Shown here in pieces: positions 27,061 through 36,389 of a DNA stretch of 64,000 bases. Location of the stretch: contig SVKB01000008.1 in assembly GCA_015068665.1 (NCBI GenBank), forward strand, positions 18,259 through 82,258. The letters are read 5' to 3'. Position 1 is the stretch's first letter, and every line of letters starts with the position of its first letter. Source of the DNA: Oscillospiraceae bacterium (GTDB taxonomy: Bacteria > Bacillota > Clostridia > UMGS1840 > HGM11507). Made by a program: the position numbers and the translations under genes. The notes below the pieces were generated by a model, which had not been told where the DNA came from, did no database searches, and saw only the letters and a program-made list of their open reading frames with translations.

Positions 27061-29847
27061 TTATTTTAAAGCCTCTGCACATCTTGCACAAAGTGTAGGA
27101 TGCTCGCTGTCCTTTCCAACCGAGGTTTTAATCATCCAGCATCTTTCACACTTTTCGCCCTCTGCTGCGGTAACCTTAATTTTAAGCCCGTCAACATCCT
27201 CCGAGGAAAGGGCATCATCCGACGAAGCAAGACCTGAAAGCTTAACTTCGGATACAATGAACACTGTTTCAAGATCCTTTTCAATGCTCTTTAAGAATTC
27301 ATAAAGCTCACCGTCTGCATAAAGACTTACACATGCACCAAGAGAGTGACCGATAATCTTTTCACCTCTTGCAAGCTCAAGTCCCTTTGCAACAGCATCC
27401 TTGATTTTCGATATTCTTTCCCATTTTGCAAGTAATTCCACATCGTTAAGCTCTGCTTTAAAGGTCGGCATATCGTTAAACAATACGGAATATGCATCAT
27501 CGTCTTTAGTATGAGGCATTGCTTCCCATATTTCTTCAGTAGTAAATGCAAGCACGGGAGCAAGCAGCTTAACCAAAGAATCAAGAACAAGATACATAGC
27601 GCTCTGTGCACTTCTTCTTGCGAAGGAATCCTTCTTTTCGGTATATAATCTGTCCTTTATAATATCAAGATAGAAATTGGACATATCAACAACACAGAAA
27701 TTATGAATAGTATGATAAAGAATATGATATTCATAATCTTCATAAGCCTTAAGAGCCTTTTCGGTTATGCTGTTAAGCTTAACAAGTGCATACTTATCAA
27801 TCTCAAGCATATCCTTAAAGTCAACCATATCGGTATCAGGGTTGAAGTCGTGGATATTACCCAGTATATATCTTGCGGTATTTCTTATCTTTCTGTAGAT
27901 TTCAGAAATCTGCTTTAAGATATCCTGGGAAATTCTTATATCTGCCTTATAGTCTGAGGAGGTTACCCATAATCTTAAAATATCCGCACCCATTTTCTCA
28001 CAAACATCCTTGATAGGATCAATACCGTTGCCTAAGGATTTGGACATTTTCTTTCCTTCCCCGTCAACAACCATACCATGAGTAAGAACGGTTTTATAAG
28101 GTGCTACACCCTTTGTTGCAACAGCGGTAAGTAAGGATGACTGGAACCATCCGCGGTACTGGTCATTACCCTCTAAATACATATCGGAAACCTGTACGCC
28201 TTCTCTTTCCTCGATAACGGATGCGTGAGAAGAGCCGGAGTCAAACCAAACATCCATAATATCGGTTTCTTTTCTGAACTTATCGTGACCGCATTCACAC
28301 TTAACACCAAGATTTTTAAGGAATTCATCCTGGTCAAGAGTATACCAGGCATTGGAGCCTTCCTTTGCAAAAAGCTCTTTGATTGCATCAATGGTTTTTT
28401 CGTTGATAATTGGCTTATTACATTTTTCACAGTAGAAAATCGGAATAGGTACACCCCAGGTTCTCTGACGGGAAATACACCAGTCAGCTCGGTCCTGAAC
28501 CATTCCGGCAATTCTTTCTTCGCCCCATTCCGGAACCCATTTAACGCCTCTGATTGCTTCAACAGCTTTATCCTTGAAGGCATCAATTGATGCAAACCAC
28601 TGTTCGGTAGCTCTGAATATAATAGGCTTCTTACATCTCCAGCAGTGTGGATACTGATGGGCAATTTTCACACTCTTAAGCAAGTGACCTGTTTCATCCA
28701 ATTTAATGGCAATTGCCTTATTTGCATCCTCATATTTAAGACCTGCAAACTCCCCTGCTTCATCGGTCATACAGCCTTTATCGTCTGCAGATACAATGAT
28801 GGGAAGCTCTTTATAATTCTGGCAAACCAAAAAGTCATCCATACCAAAGCCCGGAGCAGTATGAACACAACCGGTACCTGCTTCCAAGGTAACGTGGTCA
28901 CCGTTTATTATAAGTGATTTTCTGTCAAGGAAGGGATGCTGACACCAGATGCCCTCAAGCTCACTTCCCTTAACCTCTTTTATAAGACTGTAGTCCTCAA
29001 TACCGATGGTTGAAAAAACATTTTCAGCCATATCTTTTGCAATGATAAGATTGCCCTTTTCGGTCTTGAATACGCCGTAATCAAAATCTTTATTTAAGCA
29101 TATAGCAACATTACCCGGAAGAGTCCAGGTGGTGGTTGTCCATATAACAAAATATGCATTGTCAATTCCGTCTAAAACTCCGTTTGCATCATCGCATACA
29201 GCAAATTTAACGTATATTGAATAGGTCTTATCTTCCTGATATTCTATTTCAGCTTCTGCAAGAGCAGTCTGACAGTCAGGGCACCAGTAAACAGGCTTTA
29301 AGCCCTTATATATAATACCCTTTTTGGCAATTTCACCGAAAACCTCAATCTGACGGGCTTCAAATTCAGGCTGATAGGTAATATAAGGATGCTCAAAGTC
29401 TCCGATTACACCAAGACGCTTGAACTGCTCAATATGATTATTGATATAGCCTTCAGCAAAATCCTTACATACCTCTCTGAATTTTACCGGACCTGCTTCA
29501 AAACGGTTTACACCCATTTTTTTGATAGCCTGGGTTTCGATGGGAAGACCGTGAGTATCCCATCCGGGAATATAAGGAGTTTTATAGCCTGTCATAGCCT
29601 TATGCTTGATAACAATATCCTTAAGGATTTTGTTAAGAGCATGACCTACATGGATATCCCCGTTTGCAAACGGAGGTCCGTCGTGAAGTATAAACAAGGG
29701 CTTGTCCTTATTTTTTTCAAGAAGCTTATTGTATATGTCCTTCTTGTTCATTACCTCTAGAAACTCGGGCTCTCTCTTATTAAGATTTCCCCTCATAGGG
29801 AACTCGGTTTCAGGAAGATTAAGTGTAACTGAATAATCCTTTTCCAT
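27061..29847 (-). CDS. ileS: Isoleucyl-tRNA synthetase
   Basis: A class I synthetase of 928 residues. The HIGH motif reads HVGH in GDIHVGHALNKILKD and the KMSKS motif is in GKKMSKSLGNGID. The C-terminal zinc site is formed by CERCW and CARC. The central editing domain is present (ATEQWFASIDAF marks the end of the insertion). Unlike many Firmicutes ileS genes it has no T-box: only 21 bases separate it from divIVA, so it depends on the upstream operon promoter. Housekeeping order divIVA-ileS-lspA matches Bacillus and Clostridia. Confidence 0.97.
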   Translation of the reverse strand: MEKDYSVTLNLPETEFPMRGNLNKREPEFLEVMNKKDIYNKLLEKNKDKPLFILHDGPPFANGDIHVGHALNKILKDIVIKHKAMTGYKTPYIPGWDTHGLPIETQAIKKMGVNRFEAGPVKFREVCKDFAEGYINNHIEQFKRLGVIGDFEHPYITYQPEFEARQIEVFGEIAKKGIIYKGLKPVYWCPDCQTALAEAEIEYQEDKTYSIYVKFAVCDDANGVLDGIDNAYFVIWTTTTWTLPGNVAICLNKDFDYGVFKTEKGNLIIAKDMAENVFSTIGIEDYSLIKEVKGSELEGIWCQHPFLDRKSLIINGDHVTLEAGTGCVHTAPGFGMDDFLVCQNYKELPIIVSADDKGCMTDEAGEFAGLKYEDANKAIAIKLDETGHLLKSVKIAHQYPHCWRCKKPIIFRATEQWFASIDAFKDKAVEAIRGVKWVPEWGEERIAGMVQDRADWCISRQRTWGVPIPIFYCEKCNKPIINEKTIDAIKELFAKEGSNAWYTLDQDEFLKNLGVKCECGHDKFRKETDIMDVWFDSGSSHASVIEEREGVQVSDMYLEGNDQYRGWFQSSLLTAVATKGVAPYKTVLTHGMVVDGEGKKMSKSLGNGIDPIKDVCEKMGADILRLWVTSSDYKADIRISQDILKQISEIYRKIRNTARYILGNIHDFNPDTDMVDFKDMLEIDKYALVKLNSITEKALKAYEDYEYHILYHTIHNFCVVDMSNFYLDIIKDRLYTEKKDSFARRSAQSAMYLVLDSLVKLLAPVLAFTTEEIWEAMPHTKDDDAYSVLFNDMPTFKAELNDVELLAKWERISKIKDAVAKGLELARGEKIIGHSLGACVSLYADGELYEFLKSIEKDLETVFIVSEVKLSGLASSDDALSSEDVDGLKIKVTAAEGEKCERCWMIKTSVGKDSEHPTLCARCAEALK

Positions 29848-29868
29848 TTTATTTCAATCCTTTCGGCT

Positions 29869-30306
29869 CTATATTTCAGCTATGATTTTAAGCTGTTCTT
29901 CAACAATTGTTCTTAATTTTATCTGATATATTTCAAATTCCTTCTCCAGCGCTTCCTTTCGGGTAACAAGCTCAGATATTTCCTGCTTTGCATTAAGGAT
30001 AATATCAGCGGCCTTGTTTTCCGCCTCCTTGACAATATTATCGGCCTTAAGTCGGGCGGTTGTTTCCACCTCTGCTGCAATATTGTGAGCAGTAGCAATG
30101 GTATCGTGAAGTGCACTTTCAATTTCCTTGTATTCCTTAACTGCTTCGGACAGCATATTTACCTTATCATTAAGAGTTACATTTTGTCTGTACATAGCAT
30201 CATATTCGCTTGCGATAAGCTCTATGAATTCATCTACCTCGCTTTTTTTATAACCTGCAATACCTGAAGAGAATTCCTTACTGCGTATTTCAACAGGTGA
30301 AATCAT
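29869..30306 (-). CDS. divIVA: DivIVA domain cell-division protein
   Basis: DivIVA-type proteins bind curved membrane at poles and septa and recruit division factors. The 145-residue protein starts with the lipid-binding DivIVA motif (ISPVEIRSKEFSSGIAGYKKSEVDEF) and continues as a predicted coiled coil rich in Glu, Lys and Ala. It is shorter than many relatives, lacking a long C-terminal tail. The gene lies between ylmH and ileS, the usual dcw-adjacent position. Confidence 0.9.
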   Translation of the reverse strand: MISPVEIRSKEFSSGIAGYKKSEVDEFIELIASEYDAMYRQNVTLNDKVNMLSEAVKEYKEIESALHDTIATAHNIAAEVETTARLKADNIVKEAENKAADIILNAKQEISELVTRKEALEKEFEIYQIKLRTIVEEQLKIIAEI

Positions 30307-30318
30307 AAATATGCCCCC

Positions 30319-31089
30319 TTACATATATTTTTTTATGTTTACAATTATTTTTCCCTTTTTACTTAAACCGCCTTCATTCAGGAAAACAATTTTCCCCTTT
30401 CCCTTAAGGGTTATTTTTTCATTTTCCTTAACACGGTAATCCTTTGCCGTAACCACACGTCCGCCGGCGGTTACTTTGCCTGCCGCAATATAATTTATGG
30501 CATCGCTTCTTTTTATATTAAAGCCCCGGCTTAATATAAGGTCGAGCCGCAGGGACTCAACGGTTGCCGATACAACCTCACATTTTTCCTCAGCCGATGC
30601 AATTTCACCTTCATAGATACTTACACTTACCCCTTTATTACCAACCTTGGTAAGATTGTAAATAATATAGTCGGCAATTTCTGTCTTAACAAAAATATGG
30701 CATTTATCGGAAATGAGAATATCACCCACGGTTTCTCTTTTTATTCCAAGCCCCATAAGGGAGCCCAAAAAATCACGGTGAGAAAGCTTATCTATATCTC
30801 TTCCCGTAATTTCCAAACAGGTAATGGGAAAGCTTACAGCATCGGTATTCGCCAAAAAAGCAGAAATCACTCTTTCTGCTCCCTCATATCCGCCAAAGCT
30901 TATCATCTGAACATCTGTCTGGGATGAAAAGGCGTTTTCTATAAGCTGAGTTTTTTCCTCTCCGTAAAAATCCGAATATGTATTGTAATTTTTATAAGAG
31001 GCTTTTAAATAATTATCAAAAAGACGGGAAAGAAGAAGCTTCTCCTCGTCATTTTGTGCGTTATAAAGTACAGTTTCTTTTTTAATCAT
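30319..31089 (-). CDS. ylmH: YlmH family RNA-binding protein (S4 domain)
   Basis: A 256-residue protein of the YlmH family, which in Bacillus has been linked to ribosome rescue and to cell division gene clusters. The N-terminal half (residues ~1-165) is the YlmH-specific domain (MISFGGYEGAERVI, HRDFLGSLMGLGIKRETVGDI). The S4 RNA-binding domain follows at ~185-240 (RLDLILSRGFNIKRSDAINYI, GRVVTAKDYRVKENEKITLKG). It is 6 bases after sepF, so strongly coupled. Confidence 0.92.
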   Translation of the reverse strand: MIKKETVLYNAQNDEEKLLLSRLFDNYLKASYKNYNTYSDFYGEEKTQLIENAFSSQTDVQMISFGGYEGAERVISAFLANTDAVSFPITCLEITGRDIDKLSHRDFLGSLMGLGIKRETVGDILISDKCHIFVKTEIADYIIYNLTKVGNKGVSVSIYEGEIASAEEKCEVVSATVESLRLDLILSRGFNIKRSDAINYIAAGKVTAGGRVVTAKDYRVKENEKITLKGKGKIVFLNEGGLSKKGKIIVNIKKYM

Positions 31090-31094
31090 AGATA

Positions 31095-31553
31095 TCAGTT
31101 ACTGTACGGAAATACCATCTTGCTCTTTAAAATTTCATCCTTTACATCGCCGCCCATAATACCTACATTATAAGGAGCAATAAGGAAAATACGCTCTGCG
31201 ATTTTCTGAATGCTTCCGTCAACTGCATAAACCGAGCCTGTAAGGAAGTCTACAATTCTTCTTGCAACCGGAGTTTCAACATTTTCAAGGTTAATAACAA
31301 CCGGCTTCTTAGCCTTCAGATGGTCTGCAATTTCCTTGGCGTTTTCAAATGAATTGGGAGTATATACAACTACCTTAAGCTGAGTGGTGGTATGAATATT
31401 TACCACTTTGTTTTTCTTTGGACTTACCGAATAGGAATCGTTTTTCTTTTCCTTTGGCTTTTCTTCCTTTTCACCGATAGGCTCGATATCTATATTATCG
31501 TCCTCATCGCCTAATCCGATAAACTCCAGAGTTTTCTTAAAAAAGTTTGCCAT
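31095..31553 (-). CDS. sepF: Cell division protein SepF
   Basis: SepF tethers FtsZ to the membrane and forms rings at the septum. The 152-residue protein has the N-terminal amphipathic stretch (MANFFKKTLEFIGL), a linker with acidic residues, and the conserved SepF core from ~65 (VVVYTPNSFENAKEIADHLK, VINLENVETPVARRIVDFL, NVGIMGGDVKDEI). The ATG at 31553 after GGAGGG is chosen; an in-frame start at 31595 lies inside yggS. The order yggS-sepF-ylmH-divIVA is the standard Firmicutes arrangement. Confidence 0.96.
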   Translation of the reverse strand: MANFFKKTLEFIGLGDEDDNIDIEPIGEKEEKPKEKKNDSYSVSPKKNKVVNIHTTTQLKVVVYTPNSFENAKEIADHLKAKKPVVINLENVETPVARRIVDFLTGSVYAVDGSIQKIAERIFLIAPYNVGIMGGDVKDEILKSKMVFPYSN

Positions 31554-31572
31554 TTCTTTCCCTCCTGATTTA

Positions 31573-32265
31573 TTATAAATACTGCCTTGCACCAAATATC
31601 CCGGTGCCGACTCTTATCATATTGGAGCCCTCCAGCACCGCATACTCATAATCTTTTGACATTCCCATGGACAAAATGTCCATATATATATTATCTATAT
31701 TTTTATTGCTTATGTCAACATAAATTTTATATAATTTTTCAAAATAGCCTCTTGCGGTTACCTCATCAGTAAAAACCGGAGGTATTGACATAATCCCCTT
31801 TACCGATAAAAAAGGAATTTCGCTTATCCGGTGAGCAAGCTCAAAAATTTCCGAAAAGGACACACCGGATTTACTTTCCTCCCCTGCTGCATTGATTTCA
31901 AGAAGCACGGGAATCACACGGTTAATTTTTTTTGCATGCTTTGAAATTTCATTTGCAAGCTTAACCGAATCAACCGACTGAATAAGGTTTACGCTTTCGG
32001 CTATATATTTTACCTTATTTGTCTGAAGATGACCGATTATATCGGCTTTTAAATTATTTGCTTTAAAAAAATCGTACTTTTCAAGATACTCCTGAACACG
32101 GTTTTCACCTACATGGGTAATTCCCGCCTCAACAGCCTCCTTTATTTTTTCAATTCCGACTGTTTTTGTAACACCGACTATTTCGATTTCCTCCGGATTT
32201 CTTCCTGCTCTTAAGCAGGCATTGTTTACCTTTTCTTTAAGAATCTTTATATTTTCCCTTATCAT
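31573..32265 (-). CDS. yggS: YggS family pyridoxal phosphate-binding protein
   Basis: A 230-residue homologue of YggS/YlmE, which binds PLP and buffers its level. PLP attaches to the Lys of GVTKTVGIEKI near the N-terminus; HVGENRVQEYLEKY, GHLQTNKVKYI and SMGMSKDYEYAVLEGSNMIR are hallmark segments. It overlaps the preceding HlyD-like gene by one base and lies just upstream of sepF. Confidence 0.96.
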   Translation of the reverse strand: MIRENIKILKEKVNNACLRAGRNPEEIEIVGVTKTVGIEKIKEAVEAGITHVGENRVQEYLEKYDFFKANNLKADIIGHLQTNKVKYIAESVNLIQSVDSVKLANEISKHAKKINRVIPVLLEINAAGEESKSGVSFSEIFELAHRISEIPFLSVKGIMSIPPVFTDEVTARGYFEKLYKIYVDISNKNIDNIYMDILSMGMSKDYEYAVLEGSNMIRVGTGIFGARQYL

Positions 32266-33500
32266 CAGCTTGCAAAGTCTCCTTCCCGCACCTTTTCGGG
32301 ATTGATAACCACATAGTCATAAAGTATTATACAGCTTCGCTGGGACTCACCGTCAAGAGTCTTATCCTTTATGATTACATAGTCGCCGTCATAAATAAGC
32401 GGCTCAACCTCTATGAATTTATAAAGACTGTCTTTAACCGCATATACACCCTTTTTACCGTCCCTTTCAATGAGGGCGGACTGAGGAAGCTTAAAGCCGG
32501 TTTTGGTGTTTTTTATAAGCTCAAACTCAACCTTACCCGAGGTCCATATATTATCAAGGTGCTTGGTTGATTTGATAACCACACAAGCTTCCTTGCCTGA
32601 TGCTTCGGAAATATATTTTATAATTCCGTCAACCTTACGGTCTGAATTGGTGGTTACCCGTATTTCAACCCATTCATCAACCTCAAGATCCTCTATATCG
32701 GAAACGGGGAAGCTTGATACAATATACCACTCATAATTATTTATAATTTTACAAAAGGGCTTTCCCGACTTAACCGAATGAGCTTCCACTTCATCCTCTT
32801 TCAGAAGATTTTTATAATCCTTTACCGAAAGAGTCATTATACTCTCAGGAGTAACAAGCTCATCCCAGGGGGTGATTTTAGTGGAAAACATACCGTTTAC
32901 GGGACTTCTATATTCCTTTTTGCCTCCTGTAAGACCTGCTTCAATTTTATTTATTTCGTCGTTTAAGTTTTCTTCCTTTATTTCAACCTTTACGCCCTTT
33001 AATTCCATAAGCTTTTTGTTATAGGCGATTATTTCGTTTTTAAGCTTATAAACATTTTCAAAGTTATTGACATTGGTTTCGGTAATTATCTCGTGAACTG
33101 CGTTGTTTATATCCCTGTTTATGGAGGTTACATCGCCCACTATATTTTTTCCCTGCTTTTCATTTGCCTCGGCAAATACGATTTTATCGTTTACCGCTCT
33201 TAATTTTTCTCTGGATTCATCGGAGATTTCGCCCGTATATACCGTTGCTATTTTTGCATAGGGAAGAATAAGCTTCCCTTCGCGGCAATTGTAAAGTGCA
33301 ATACCATCATTTTCAGCTCTGATAAGAGTCTGGGGTGCGCAGATAAGCCCGGTGGATTTGATTTTATTTTCAACCGTTTCCTTATAGACGGTTACGGTTT
33401 TTGCCGTATGCGTATTTATATAATACATGGCAAAGCCACCCACAAGAACCGCTATAAGTAATGTTATTCCGAGTATTTTGCCTTTGTAATTCTTATTCAT
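32265..33500 (-). CDS. HlyD-like membrane-anchored protein of the sepF cluster
   Basis: A 411-residue protein with one N-terminal membrane segment (ILGITLLIAVLVGGFAMYYI) and an extracellular remainder resembling membrane-fusion/HlyD adaptor proteins: beta-barrel parts (WVEIRVTTNSDRKVDGIIKYI) flank a helical hairpin rich in Lys and Glu (~140-190). No partner ABC or outer-membrane gene is adjacent. I know relatives at this place in Clostridia clusters, but their role is unknown. Start ATG at 33500 overlaps the miaA stop as ATGA; a GTG 15 bases upstream is an alternative. Confidence 0.7.
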   Translation of the reverse strand: MNKNYKGKILGITLLIAVLVGGFAMYYINTHTAKTVTVYKETVENKIKSTGLICAPQTLIRAENDGIALYNCREGKLILPYAKIATVYTGEISDESREKLRAVNDKIVFAEANEKQGKNIVGDVTSINRDINNAVHEIITETNVNNFENVYKLKNEIIAYNKKLMELKGVKVEIKEENLNDEINKIEAGLTGGKKEYRSPVNGMFSTKITPWDELVTPESIMTLSVKDYKNLLKEDEVEAHSVKSGKPFCKIINNYEWYIVSSFPVSDIEDLEVDEWVEIRVTTNSDRKVDGIIKYISEASGKEACVVIKSTKHLDNIWTSGKVEFELIKNTKTGFKLPQSALIERDGKKGVYAVKDSLYKFIEVEPLIYDGDYVIIKDKTLDGESQRSCIILYDYVVINPEKVREGDFAS

Positions 33501-34426
33501 AGTGCTTTTATACACTCCCTTACAGCATTCATTTGTTTTAAAACCGTATTACATTCCTTTATATCTATCCATTTTATTCTTTCATCACGTCTGAACCAGG
33601 TAAGCTGCCTTTTAGCGTAACGGCGGGATTCCTGCTTGATTAAATCAACAGCTTCATCAAGTGTTAATTTTCCCGAAAGGTGTAAAAGCAGCTCCTTATA
33701 GCCAATTGCCTGCATGGATTTATTCCGGGTAGAATAACCCTTTTCCTTAAGGGATATGACTTCTTCCAAAAGTCCTTTTTCCATCATAATATCCACCCGT
33801 TTGTTGATACGGTCGTATATTATTTCCCTGTCGGTATTAAGACCGAAATATGCAAGACTGAAGGCAGGAGGAATATTCTTTGAATTCTTTATCTGCTCAG
33901 TCATGGTTATTCCGGTTGTTTTATAAACCTCGATTGCACGGATGACGCGTCTTACATTATTCGGATGGAGTCTTAAATAGGATTCATAGTCAATTTCCTT
34001 CAGCATTTCGTGAAGGTATGAGGCACCTTTTTTTTCGGCAATTTCACTTAGCTCCTGTCTTAAAGCCTCATCCGCTTCACCATCGGAGAACTGAACGTTA
34101 TCTATCAGGGATGAAATAAAAAGACCGGTTCCGCCGACTACTATGGGAAGCTTACCTCTTAAAGTAATATCATCTATTTTTTCATTGGCAAGATCCACAA
34201 ATTCCTTAACGGAAAATTCACCGTCAGGCTCTACTATATCAATAAGATGATGAGGTATTCCCTGCATCTCCTCCCTTGCGGGCTTGGCGGTTCCTATATT
34301 TAATTCACGGTAAATCTGCATTGAATCGGCGGAGATTATCTCCCCGTTAAATTCTTTTGCAATCTCTATTCCAAGGGCAGTTTTGCCCGAACCGGTGGGA
34401 CCTGCCACGCACACAAGCTTTTTCAT
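33497..34426 (-). CDS. miaA: tRNA dimethylallyltransferase
   Basis: MiaA adds the dimethylallyl group to A37 of UNN-decoding tRNAs. The 309-residue protein has the P-loop VAGPTGSGKTALGIEIA, the SADSMQIYRELNIGTAKP segment with the general base Asp, and the tRNA-binding region near KQESRRYAKRQLTWFRRDERI. It is three bases after mutL. The next enzyme of the ms2i6A37 pathway, MiaB, is encoded upstream in the same run. Confidence 0.97.
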   Translation of the reverse strand: MKKLVCVAGPTGSGKTALGIEIAKEFNGEIISADSMQIYRELNIGTAKPAREEMQGIPHHLIDIVEPDGEFSVKEFVDLANEKIDDITLRGKLPIVVGGTGLFISSLIDNVQFSDGEADEALRQELSEIAEKKGASYLHEMLKEIDYESYLRLHPNNVRRVIRAIEVYKTTGITMTEQIKNSKNIPPAFSLAYFGLNTDREIIYDRINKRVDIMMEKGLLEEVISLKEKGYSTRNKSMQAIGYKELLLHLSGKLTLDEAVDLIKQESRRYAKRQLTWFRRDERIKWIDIKECNTVLKQMNAVRECIKAL

Positions 34427-34429
34427 AGA

Positions 34430-36337
34430 TTATGTTATCCTTTTAAACTGTTTTTCAATTTCCTTTTTCGGGTAGGCTACGAAAATCGGTCTTCCGTGAG
34501 GACAGGTATTAGCATCCTGAAGTTTAAGAACATCCTCAACAAGCTTTGCGATTTCCATTCCCGAAAAGCTCATATTTGCCTTGATTGCACTTTTGCAGGC
34601 AAGGGTATGAAGTGCCTTTTCCTGCTTATAGGTAATAAGGCTTTTTTTGTTATCCCTGATTATGTCAATAATTTCAATAATAATATCCGAAAGCTCGGAG
34701 GTGGAAATTCCAAGGGGAAGCTCCCTTACTATAATTTCATTTCCCGAGAAGAAATCAATGTCAAAACCAAGACCGGAAAAAACCTCGGTATTTTCCGATA
34801 CCGTTTCAAGCTCAACCGGGCTTAATTTAACAGTACAGGGTATAAGTAATTTCTGAGTAACAAGCTCTTTTTTTTCGAACTCATTCTTTAATTTATCAAA
34901 AAGAAGTCTTTCATGGGCGGCATGCTGGTCTAAAAGATACATTGTGTCCCCTTTTTCGATAATAATATAAGAGGAAAATATCTGACCTATTATTTTATAA
35001 TCCTTAACCGCTTCAACCTTTTTTTCAGTCTCCGCCGTGAGCACCTGCTCAGGCTTATCACAGGATTTCGTATCCTCAGTTTTCTTAAGGCTTAATGTAA
35101 AGGTTTCACCCTTATCAGCCTCTGAGGTTTCTTTTCCATAATGGGCTGACGGCTCCTTTACTTTAGGAACAAGTGCCTCAAATTTAGGTGTATCCACCAC
35201 ATCAAAGCTTTCGTTATATTCTTTTTTGGAAGCCTTTACTTCTTCAGGCTCAGCTTTTTTTAAAAAAGCGTTATTTTCGGGAATAAAGCTGAAGCTTTCA
35301 CCGGTTTGCTCCGGCTCTTTTTCAATAGCAGGAGCCTTATCCTCCATCCCGGCTACCTTATGGGAATTATAAACCGCACTGTAGATATGATTATATATCA
35401 CACGGTCATCGGAAAACTTGATTTCCGCTTTGGTGGGATGAACGTTTACATCAACCTCTTTAGGGTCAATTTCAATGCTTAATATGATGAAGGGATATTT
35501 GGAAACCATCACCTTCTCTTTTAATGCCTCGTCAACGGCGCTATAGAAAATTTTATTTTTCACTACTCTGCCGTTAACAAAGAATATCTGATTTTTACGG
35601 TTGTTGCGAAGTATTTTTTCATTACCTACATAACCTTTTATTTTTATAAAGCCTGACTCATAGTCAATCTTTATAAGATTCTCACATATATCGTGAGAAT
35701 ATATATTTAAAAGATTGGAAAATTCGTTATTGTCACCTGCAGAATACAGACATTCCTTTTTGTTTTTTATGTAAAGGAAGGATATATCGGGGCGGGCAAT
35801 AATAAGCTTTTCCATAATTTCGGTTATATAACCCGCTTCGGTATTATCCGATTTTAAAAACTTCATTCTTACAGGAGTATTGAAAAATAAATCCTCAATG
35901 GTAATGGAGGTACCCACATTACAGCCGATTTCGGAAATATCCTCAATCTCACCTGCCTTTATCACTATACGGGTGCCCTCTATACTGTCCTTGGTTCTTG
36001 TTTCCAGAGTAACCTTAGAAACCGCAGCAATACTCGCTAAAGCTTCACCTCTGAAGCCTAAGGTGGCAATCTCTTCTAAATCTGCCTCCTTTGAAATTTT
36101 ACTGGTGGCGTGTCTTAAAAAACAGTTTTTGGCATCCTCTTTTGTCATTCCCGAGCCGTTATCGGTAACCTTTATAAGAGTTTTACCGCCATCCGAAATT
36201 TCAACGATTATACGGTCAGCACCTGCATCTATTGAATTTTCAACCAGCTCTTTAACAGCAGAAGCAGGTCTTTCCAGAACCTCTCCTGCGGCTATCATAT
36301 TTGAAAGCTGTGGGCTCAGCACTTTAATACATGACAT
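34430..36337 (-). CDS. mutL: DNA mismatch repair protein MutL (endonuclease type)
   Basis: The 635-residue MutL has the GHKL ATPase N-terminus (IAAGEVLERPASAVKELVENS, DNGSGM, LGFRGEALASI), a variable charged linker (~335-440), and a C-terminal dimerisation/endonuclease domain. The nuclease site is recognisable as DQHAAHER, followed by ACKSAIKA and CPHGRP. The position usually occupied by the second Glu of DQHA-x2-E-x4-E is Asp here, a conservative change. It lies 52 bases behind mutS. Confidence 0.96.
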   Translation of the reverse strand: MSCIKVLSPQLSNMIAAGEVLERPASAVKELVENSIDAGADRIIVEISDGGKTLIKVTDNGSGMTKEDAKNCFLRHATSKISKEADLEEIATLGFRGEALASIAAVSKVTLETRTKDSIEGTRIVIKAGEIEDISEIGCNVGTSITIEDLFFNTPVRMKFLKSDNTEAGYITEIMEKLIIARPDISFLYIKNKKECLYSAGDNNEFSNLLNIYSHDICENLIKIDYESGFIKIKGYVGNEKILRNNRKNQIFFVNGRVVKNKIFYSAVDEALKEKVMVSKYPFIILSIEIDPKEVDVNVHPTKAEIKFSDDRVIYNHIYSAVYNSHKVAGMEDKAPAIEKEPEQTGESFSFIPENNAFLKKAEPEEVKASKKEYNESFDVVDTPKFEALVPKVKEPSAHYGKETSEADKGETFTLSLKKTEDTKSCDKPEQVLTAETEKKVEAVKDYKIIGQIFSSYIIIEKGDTMYLLDQHAAHERLLFDKLKNEFEKKELVTQKLLIPCTVKLSPVELETVSENTEVFSGLGFDIDFFSGNEIIVRELPLGISTSELSDIIIEIIDIIRDNKKSLITYKQEKALHTLACKSAIKANMSFSGMEIAKLVEDVLKLQDANTCPHGRPIFVAYPKKEIEKQFKRIT

Positions 36338-36389
36338 TTTTAAATCTCCTTAGACACTCGTTTATTGACGGTTCTTCACCACTGCTTGG

